Source: Costus lasius (taxonomy: Eukaryota > Streptophyta > Magnoliopsida > Zingiberales > Costaceae). From it: a stretch of 64,000 bases of DNA. This document shows positions 55,601 to 64,000 of the stretch, piece by piece (the first letter of the stretch is position 1; each line of letters begins with the position of its first letter). A program made the position numbers and the translations under genes. A model generated the notes under the pieces. It made no database searches and had not been told where the DNA came from. It was given only the letters and a program-made list of their open reading frames with translations. Location: NCBI GenBank assembly GCA_027563935.2, contig CM050453.2, positions 89,564,665-89,628,664 on the forward strand. Direction: 5' to 3'.

Positions 55601-56906
55601 CTGAACGAATTTGAAACAATGCTTTCGGAAAGATTATCAGTTAGAATTTACAAGCCATTATTTGTTGTCTTCAGCAATCCTGTCTAATACAGAATTGTAA
55701 ATTGCAACTGATGTTGTGCAATAAATTTTAAATTTGCTAATAGTTTATGGAGCACTATTGATTTAACTTCCCTTTGCAGACATGCACAGAATAGCTGAAA
55801 AACATAATTCGGTGACCTAGCTCTGTGCTGGCTTCGCGTAGTCAAGCTTTGTCAAGATATCTCAAGTTACTAATTGATTCTTATGTTTATTCATTTATTT
55901 AATTTTTAACGTGGTAAAGCCCACGTTTGATTGATTCTTTTTACTATTTTATTTTTTCTTGAAGCTCATAATGCTATGATCCATATTTGGCATGGTATTT
56001 TTGGGAATCTTTTTATTTTCCGTTTTTTTAAATGACCGTGGATATGTTCTACCCTTTTTTGGCGGCATAATTTGATTTTTTTTTTTTTACTTCATGCTTC
56101 CTTTTTTGTCCGCTTCTTTAATAATTTCTTTTAAAAAAATAAAAAAAATCAATTTCAACACTTGTGCTGCTCACCTAGGCAGAAGCCTCCGACAGGAATT
56201 TCCGCCTTCGATGTGGATAGGTTGCAACTACCGCCTCAATGTTATCGTCTTTGTCGGTTCGTCTACGACCCTTTCTCTTCTCCTCGGAGACTTCTCTCCT
56301 CTCTTACGCTTCTCTTCTTTTCTTCTCTTCCTCCACTCTTTCTTTCTTCTCTTTTCTTCTTGTCTCTTCTTTTCTCTTCTTCCACTTAATATCGAGCTTG
56401 GAATAAGGGCGGATTGGTGTGTACTAGGGATTACAGACCGGTATTGAATCATTGGTAATGCCAAAGAGTACTCTTAGATTGTTTTTTTTTTCTTCTGTAG
56501 GATTCTTTTTTCGAAAATGACTTTTCCCTACTAGTATCTCTGACCAATCTTTCAAGCTACTAGTTAAAGCTTGAGAATATATCTTCATAAGGTTCCTTTG
56601 AAAGTCAAGATACGCTTAATATACTATTAAAAATTCATAAATGTAAAGATACAATTTTATAACTTAAAATAAAAGAGAGTTAGGAGAACTTATTAGATGA
56701 ATCTTGATAATCTCTTGATTAGCTCCGGGAGTGCTTGAAGTGCTTCTAAGTTGATGGCTCGATGCAAGATTTAAAGCTTCAATAGTTTATTCGGAAACGA
56801 TGTTCAATGAGCTTCTATACAAGAGAAATGTAACTAAGAGTGGCTCCTTTGATGCTCTACAATCTTGTTTTTGGTTAAAAAGGCATACAACAAAGATGTA
56901 ACTGTT
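55601..56906. other. Intergenic DNA, pyrimidine-rich block at 56270-56390
   Basis: No gene supported. The open frame at 56094-56447 is driven by a CTTCTCTTTTCTTCT tract. Poly-T runs at 56078 and 56482. Confidence 0.45.
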
Positions 56907-57234
56907 AGGAGGAAGAAAAAAAAAGACCAAACCAGGTATTATAGGCTAATTTGTTTTAGTTTAGCGTGCTTTGGTTTTGGTGGTTTCAGACTTTATAACG
57001 TAGTCAACTTGCTTTGGCTCAATTGATGTCAATCGGAGTTAAAACTGAGTCCAATTTTGAAAAACTAACAAGGAGGAAGAAAAAAAAAAAAGACCAAACC
57101 AGGTATTATAGGCTAATTTGGTTTAGTTTAGCGTGCTTTGGTTTGGTGGTTTCAGACTTTATAACATAGTCAACTTGTTTGGCTCAATTGATGTCAATCG
57201 GAGTCAAAACTAAGTCCAATTTTGGAAAACTAAC
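56907..57234. repeat. Tandem duplication, two 164-bp units
   Basis: Units begin AGGAGGAAGAAAAA at 56907 and at 57071, and run through GACCAAACCAGGTATTATAG, TTTAGCGTGCTTTGG and CAATTGATGTCAATCGGAG. A handful of differences by eye. Not coding. Confidence 0.9.
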
Positions 57235-58858
57235 AAAGTTAATTTTCTAACTAAACTAATTTCAAGGATATTTGAGAATATCTGATAAATATTTAAGGGC
57301 AAATACTATAGAGTATGGACGGTCTAAAGTAATTAAGGTCAAACTTATGATATTGACTTCGTCCATGGCTTAAAGATAAATTCTAGAATAAGATTTATGA
57401 GATAATATAAGATCCGAGTTAAAACTCAAAATAATTAAACTAAAAACACTTTAGAATAAATTGAAATAACATCATTTACCTGATCGAACATCATTACTTT
57501 TTTTTTCATTCTCTCTAATATCTTATTAGGTTTTTTTTTTCTAATCCTTTAGAATTTAGTTTTCTCCATCATAACTTTGTTTGAGCGATTCTAAAGTGAC
57601 TTTGAGCTTTCAATAAATTAATACAGGAATGCTATGCATAAAAATTATTTGGAATTTGTTTCATCAAGATACACAATTGATCGAAAACTAATTATATGAA
57701 ACCTTCGCTAATACATGTCATTTTTAAGTCTCACTAGGTCAACACTCATTGACATTTTAGATACTGTTGATACTCCTTTGTTTCTTTCAAGCTCTTTTAC
57801 TTATGTTATTTCATGCATCCTTAGCCTTTTACAAATGTAATCCAAGTTGTAGTCATTTGTTTGTCCTCTTGTTTCTTCTTGCGTCTATAGTTAGTTGAGG
57901 TTGTCACATCCTGACACCTGCATGCTGGTCAAACACCTAGCAATCGCAGAAGACAACTTTGTTAAAGTTATTCAATCGATTGCATAGTTGTCATATCATG
58001 GTTTACAAGATGGACCAATACTCTTGTTCTCAGCTTTATTCTCCAATCTTTCAGGGCTCCCTCTTGTTTATTGTTATGCTCTCTGGAGATGTCCGTTGAA
58101 ATCTTTTTCTAGATAGGCTGCTGAATCATGTATGGAATTTAAAAATGTAGCATTATACAACTGCTTGATTATGGAACAATCTGTTTTAGCTTTGAGCAAA
58201 TGACAGCTAGGTTGTTGTTCCTTGAGGAGAATGTTCTCACAGGATTAAGGTTAGAAAGTTTCCTAGAATATCCTGATTATTTGATAAGCATTACATTAAT
58301 TCCTGTCAACTGTAAGTGGCATACACCACAAAATACTGAAACAAACCCTTTCTGTTATTGAGTCTTCAATAAATACACACTCTAGGATTTCCTCTGTATC
58401 TGAATGGCACACTTGCTACGTGGTTTGAATTAACCCTGTTAAAATAAACAATCGATGATAAAATGAACTCTGGAAACACCACGATCCTGTTGGCCAATTG
58501 AATGTTTACATGGATATGGTTTAGTGCTTGATAAAGTGTTCACAGTTTGATCTGAAAATGTCTAAAAAGAGAGCAGTCCCTCAGTCACTGCCCTAAAACA
58601 GGCCGAGTCCCGCCTTGGTTGCAGGTTCAAAGGCGACAATTGGAACCAGCTGTCTCCAGAGCGAGAAACCTGACATGTATCCTGCCTATTTCCTTTTAGC
58701 TCCAACATTGGCACCCTGGTCGGCATTGGTTCCTCATTCTTTCACTGGAGTGCAAATTGTTCCTACATGAGACTAAGTTGACAAAAGACAGTGAATCCAG
58801 ATAGTTAAAAGGCCAATTTATTTTGTGGTTCTCAGGGGTTTTGTCTCCCTTGCTAGAT
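57235..58858. other. AT-rich intergenic DNA
   Basis: I see no gene, repeat edge or RNA gene here. The 58555-58730 part is less AT-rich but has no identifiable feature. Confidence 0.4.
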
Positions 58859-59026
58859 GCAATGACACTGCCAAGCAAAGAAGGCTGGGCTGTCTGTGTA
58901 TGATAAGGTTGCAAATTACTGCACTTGAGGGATTGTCGCTATGCAATGACACTGCCAAGCAAAGAAGGCTGGGCTGTCTGTGTATGATAAGGCTGCAAAT
59001 TACTGCACTTGAGGGATTGTCGCTAT
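58859..59026. repeat. Near-perfect tandem duplication, two 84-bp units
   Basis: 58859-58942 is repeated at 58943-59026 with one difference (GGTTGC against GGCTGC). The unit is a multiple of three, so an open frame at 58825-59100 carries a 28-residue repeat in frame. The predicted protein is unlike any family I know and is probably not a gene. Confidence 0.9.
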
Positions 59027-59585
59027 TTCAGTCCGACGCTATCGAGAGGTACTCTCCCTTGCACTGGACCTTGATTACTAAGAGATTTGATATTGAGTAA
59101 TTACTATGTTTAGTCACTGAAACATATAATCAACCAAATAATTTAGCTAGTAAAACATACATTTTGAGATAGTCTTGTCATATTCTGAATTTTATCAGTG
59201 GATCCTACAATTATCAAAAATAAATTGTGACTTGATATAGTCCGACATAATTGCTTTAGTCAGCTATGAACTTTAACCTAATTTAGCGCAAGTGAAGAAA
59301 AGTTAGATGCCGCGTATGTGTAGATGTATGTAAAAAAAATTGAAAATAAATTTATTGTAAAAGATGCAATTATGACTGCTGCAGAATCACAAAGATTCAG
59401 TCGCAGTGGCACATCCAGCAGCATGATTTTGTACCATCGAAGCACTGATCTTGAATGCTCTTTAGCCCTCAAAATCCATGGAGCGTGCGTCAACTATTGC
59501 TGCAAATCTGCAGCAGCTTAATTTCATTAGGTTCGTACAGCTGCAAATTACTAATACAATGTTAAAATATGCAGATTTGATCGGA
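59027..59585. other. Intergenic DNA
   Basis: No supported feature. Short frames at 59278-59521 on both strands show no domain. Confidence 0.4.
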
Positions 59586-59765
59586 AAAAACTCTTAAGCG
59601 GGTATACCGCTTTTTATTTTTAAGCGGCGTAGCCGCTTTTAACCTTAGGATTAGGTTTAGTTTTAGGGATGCGTGCAACTTTTAGCTTTAGGATTAGAGT
59701 TAGTTTTAGGGATTCATGCACTGTGAGTAGCGCTTTTCCCACTTAAGCGGTATACGCTTAGAAGT
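59586..59765. repeat. Cluster of short hairpins and a duplicated GGATTAG segment
   Basis: AAGCGGGTATACCGCTT, AAGCGGCGTAGCCGCTT and AAGCGGTATACGCTT are three related inverted repeats at the two sides of a pair of direct repeats containing TTAGGATTAG and TTAGTTTTAGGGAT. The first and last hairpin words are about 160 bp apart, so the whole could be a very small inverted-repeat element. Confidence 0.6.
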
Positions 59766-62700
59766 TGTATCCGATTTGATCAGCCAAAAGAATCTAATAG
59801 GAAGATTATATCAAGTAATCCTTGAATCTCTCGCTCCACAATATTACACGGGCAGAACTAGATGATTTCCGTAGCTTGGATGCGATGCACGTGCATGACA
59901 ATATTTATTGTACTTTGTATTGACTGTTGGGAAAATCTAACTGTGGATATGGAATGCAAGGGATTGGATATTTGGATTTGCGGCCAGGCAAATGGTCGTC
60001 GACGGCTTCTGACTTCTGACACGAACAACCAACTCTCGCTCCACAATTTGGAGAGCACACCGAGAGGCTTGCAAAAGCCCACGTAATTATGTAGAAATAT
60101 TTGCACCAACTGTGGATTCACCTTCTGCTTCTTCAGCTAATTCCTTCAATTTTTTTTAAATGAATGCCTGAATGGTTATTAGGAATGGTTATAATGGTTA
60201 TCAATCTTAGAAAATGCACTATATACTGATACAATTAGAAATGTTTTACCATTAACAGTTGCTACTAATTAATTGGGACATTGAGCTACACCATTTCAGG
60301 CCTGCTCAAAGAAATAATAAAGAGCAAGGCTTGAGTGTGTGGGTCTTGTCTGTTTTTACATCGGATCGATCACACAGATGGAAAGGAAAAGAATACTTGC
60401 TTGCTCTTCTTTTAATTTAAGGAGTTGGCCGCAGATGTCGGCGCTACCACGCAAGCAGTGAACTGTGTCGGGTACGGTGGATTTGGCGGGAATCCGACGT
60501 ACATGCTTCCCGCCAATCCTTTTCACTTCTCCTTTTAGTTTTAACTTTTCTTCTGTTTTTTCTTCCTTCAATATCGATCTACCCGACAAAGGTGTGTCTG
60601 CCGGGTACTTTATTAATGTCTACCGTCAGCGGGATTTGACCTACCAATTAACGAACTACTTCAATTTCGTTCACGGCCTAATATATCTTTGTAGCTATAT
60701 AAATTTGTTTTTGGTTTTACGCAAAAAGTTTTAGCATAATCTTTGGGACCTTATGTACTAGTTATGTTTTATACTTATGTAGTGTGCACTATATAATGTT
60801 TTTTTTCCCATTTTAGCTCATTTCTTTTGTTGCTTTTTTTTTAGTTGAAGACGTGTGAGAATTTCTTAGAACTTGAGATACAGTTTTAAGATTTTTTTTT
60901 TTAAATGCTGTAATGTTCTCCAAGTTATGTAAGGTATTTTTTAATAGGGGTGACAACTGACAAGTGTTGGATACTTGGGTTTTATTCCAAACATGAATCT
61001 TAGTGTTTAAATAGGTACTATGGGTACCCTAATCAAAACGTTTTTTATTTGTATTTTTATCTTAAGTTACTTTAAACATGTAATGCTATAAATTAAACAC
61101 TATAATAATTATTTTTAAAGCTAATTAGTTAAGACCTTGAGGAATGTAGACATTAGTACGTGAACCCCGATAAGAACTTAGATATGGCTACATGGCTACC
61201 ATGTAGTTAATTAATTTTGCACATCTTGACTGTGGTCGAGGCTAATATTGAGAAAACCTCAAACCTTATTTGAATAATTGTTAGTGTTGTATTAGGCACT
61301 TTTGATACTTTCATGATCAACTTAAAACTGCCACTTGAGTGGATTGAACTATAATTTGCACTCCCTTAAGGCCTTCAAAGTTTTTCAAGTCCATCTATAA
61401 TGAGGTGTGTACTTCATCTTTTGAGGTCATCTCCATTTGGTTGTAGCCCAAGAAAGTATTAAGGAAAGATAATATTGTAAAACTAATTGTAGCATCAATC
61501 ATCTAGTCTATCTTCTACTTAAGGTAGCAGGTCTCTTAGTAGACTTTGTTCAAGATGATTAAGTATATGCGCATTTACCATATTCTCCTACTTTCTTTTT
61601 TTACCAACATTGGTTTCACTAACCAAGAATTAGACTTATTAGTGAAGTCATATTCAAGTAGTTTGTAAGCTTCCTTCTTCATAATGTTCAACCTTTCACT
61701 AACAAAACATGTAGAGGAACTATTACTTCAACTTAACTTTCAATCCACTCGTGTGAGTGGATGACCAAATAATGGCTAACTTTAATATCACATAGGCTTC
61801 AAGAGAATACATTAGAGTAGTTTCTTAAATAATGCTAAGTTCCTCTTCATTTTGATACATTGTTAATTTTTCATCGGGACTAATCTTTCTAGTGCTTTAC
61901 AAGTTCAAGGAACCTCCTCAATGGGGGTCAACTCACTTAGGATGGAAAATGTTTTGTGGATTAAGGTGCTACACTAATATAAATATCTTAAATAGCATAT
62001 TTACTCTAGCAAAGTACCACTTCTTGGAAATTTTAGGGCAATTATTTTGCTTTTCACAGGCCATGGTTGGTTAGAAACTTCATAACCTTTATCATGAGTG
62101 GAGATCACAAAACAAATAAACTTAAGATAAGTGGAGATCACAACTCAAAGGTTGTTTACGATGAGTTTCTTGATAACAAGTACTAAGCACTAATAAGTAG
62201 ATTTTGCAATCTTCTATGATGGGGCCATCCCATTTGTAGTCTACAATGGGATGATCCCCATCCATTGGACTATAGCTCTAATGAATTGATAAGGGTATAG
62301 GTGATTAGTGTCACATCCTCCTTGTCAAAACCAATTTGTTGGAAGGTGGTGTATTAGATAATGTCCACTAAACTCCATGTGTCCACTAGCAATCCTCAAA
62401 CCATTGAGTCTAATCTTTGCGATGTCTATCTTCATTGGATATTAAGCTTGGGGTTAAATTATGCATGTTAAATTATACAATTCTCTCCCACATCAAACAT
62501 ATAGTCTTATAGCTAAGGCACTATTGCCCTTGGTATCAAATTGATTTGTGATCACTTCACCTTGAGCTTAGTTTTACTACTTTGTTAGTTAAGTAGCCTC
62601 TTAGGTCAATTGAGAATTTGAGGCAATATTTTTTTCACTAGAGTAAGCTAAATAATCTAACACTTCAAGTCCCTATACTTTTTAGTGGTGTGACTTAGAT

Positions 62701-62901
62701 CAACTAAAACTCGTAGAATATGTGGATTTTGATTTATGAGAATTTGTCCTTATAGTACCAACGTCACCTTTAAGATGTTATAGTTTCGTGATTGATGTGG
62801 AAATATCCACTGGGACCAATTGAGGGGATGTACATAATGATCATATTGAGTGTTTGGTCTTTTCTTCTTATATAGTAAAAATTCATATGGTGTAGGCATA
62901 A
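59766..62901. other. AT-rich intergenic DNA, no gene called
   Basis: Short frames (59858-60121, 60356-60734, 61892-62074) lack domains. Some stretches from 61140 onward look like decayed repeats, but I could not align them to a family. Confidence 0.4.
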
Positions 62902-63347
62902 GCCCTGTTTGGCCTAGCTTCTAGGCTTGTTTATGGTTTTGCAGCCAGCAAAAATCAAGAAACTGAGGCATTTGGCCCTTCAGCTTCTCTGTTCCAACCC
63001 ACAATTAGGTGCTTCTCTACGAAGCAGGAATGAAGCTGCTTCTTTGGCCCCCCCCCCCCCCCCCCCCCACCTGTTTATGCTCAATAATTCTTATGTGTAA
63101 TAATAATTTTTAATAGTATAACTCATAATATTTTTAATAAATATTTTAATTATAATTAATTACAAATTTAATCATATAATTTTTATCTTAGTAATTCTTT
63201 TTAATAAACATTTTTTCAACCAGCACAGCATAAGCAGTTCACAAGCTGTGCTTCCCAAACACTCTTAAACTTCTCCAGCCAACATCTTTTCAACAAGCGC
63301 TTCTTCAATCAGCAGAAGCTAAAAGCATAAGCTGGGCCAAACACACC
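62902..63347. mobile_element. Small inverted-repeat transposon (MITE-like, about 446 bp)
   Basis: The left end has CTGTTTGGCCTAGCTT and the right end, inverted, has GTGTTTGGCCCAGCTT: 14 of 16 bases match. AGCTTCT and AGAAGC words are spread through both arms. No protein is encoded. I could not find a convincing target duplication, so the exact ends are uncertain. A run of 21 C sits inside at 63048-63068. Confidence 0.6.
63048..63068 (+). repeat. Poly-C run (21 C)
   Basis: An uninterrupted homopolymer inside the MITE-like element, flanked by CTTTGGC and ACCTGTTT. Its length in the assembly may not be reliable. Confidence 0.95.
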
Positions 63348-64000
63348 TATAGTATCTTCTCATAGCCCATTCTTCTTTAAAGCCCTCATCTTGCACCTTT
63401 TTGTGATTGCATTGATAGAGATATATTGGTTGAACTTTTCTTTAGGTTAATGATTTTTATGTTGACTCTTGCATGACAAAGAATACAATATTTTTTTTAA
63501 TCCTTCGCTTTGTTAAAGAAACTATGAATCAATAGTAATTCTGTTATGACCCAAACAAGCACCAACCCAATACGGTTAGCTAATTGCCCAGGGGTGTAAT
63601 ATTTATAATCAAATGATCCAATAATTTTATCCAAAATGAATCCATACCACAACTAAAATCATTAACTTATACAATTTGAATAAAAACCATATAAATCACA
63701 ACACATCGTTATCTCATAAATCTTTTTCACAATTACCAACATATAGATTGATACACACACTCGATCAACTAGAAATCTCACATCAAAAACCATAACATAA
63801 TAATATCAACAACAATAAATGAGAACATTAATCCAAATAATCATTTACATCATTACTACTATAGGTCCAACAATTTATTTACAACATGACGACAAGATTT
63901 GTAGCCTCTACGTCTAGCTACTACCAACAACAACATAAGCAACTCTCTATCTGGAGACAAAACAAAAGGATGTTAGCTCAAATAGCTAAGTAAGAATCAT
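63348..64000. other. AT-rich intergenic DNA to the window edge
   Basis: CAACAACA-rich sequence near 63800-63930 and GCTCAAATAGCTAAGTAAGAATCAT at the end may belong to an LTR that continues outside, but this cannot be judged here. Confidence 0.3.

Noticed and set aside
58600..58700. Possible tRNA gene (GCAGGTTCAAAGGC)
   Set aside because: No acceptor stem or complete cloverleaf could be formed around it.
58859..59026. Paired snoRNA or microRNA genes as an explanation of the 84-bp repeat
   Set aside because: I could not find C/D boxes or a foldback with a known mature sequence.

Overview
This window is nuclear DNA of a flowering plant. It is dominated by LTR retrotransposons and their remains, and it has one convincing host gene: an intronless AT-hook (AHL) transcription-regulator gene at 42994-43914 (+). 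The gene is very GC-rich inside AT-rich surroundings, which suggests a monocot, but this is inference and the species cannot be named. Nothing here is bacterial: there are no operons, CRISPR arrays, rRNA genes or tRNA genes that I can support.

Region 1, about 1-27200, is a four-level nest of retrotransposons that can be read from the insertion joints. The outermost element, B, is an Athila-like Ty3/gypsy element on + whose last ORF and 3' LTR are at 22032-27201. Copia element C (-) is inserted in the leader of B's ORF, and C's body runs off the left edge of the window. Gypsy element A (-, 3268-21792) is inserted in C's LTR and is flanked by the 5-bp duplication TCTCA. Copia element D (-, 6353-14102) is inserted in A just in front of A's third ORF. 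A later deletion removed part of D's 3' LTR and the first half of that ORF. A keeps gag, protease, RT, RNase H and integrase in recognisable form, but with ten premature stops and one frameshift.

Region 2, about 27200-41150, holds a small hAT-type element with terminal inverted repeats (27721-28493), a decayed copia pol gene (F) split in two, and element E (31218-37525). E interrupts F and is structurally complete: equal-length 1481-bp LTRs, a tRNA-Asp-type primer-binding site, a polypurine tract and the duplication ATATG. It has no polymerase and carries one intact 442-codon ORF with a zinc knuckle. More copia debris follows near 40200-41150.

Region 3, about 41160-44640, is the gene island. 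It contains a GC-rich stretch that may hold a divergent minus-strand transcript, then the AHL gene and its flanks.

Region 4, about 44640-64000, is AT-rich intergenic DNA. It contains a frameshifted exon-like fragment (47647-47774), a complete short non-autonomous gypsy element H (49600-52206, duplication GAAAC), a decayed copia RT on - (G, about 54415-55600), two tandem duplications, a GC-rich hairpin cluster and a small inverted-repeat element with a 21-C run.

The retroelements do not act as a pathway. The window records successive insertion, point-mutation decay and deletion around one regulatory gene. The non-autonomous elements E and H would need proteins supplied by relatives elsewhere. 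I found no clearly new biological system. The strongest leads are the intact ORF of E, the element-specific GC-rich hairpin modules, and the filler-DNA deletion joint at 6353.
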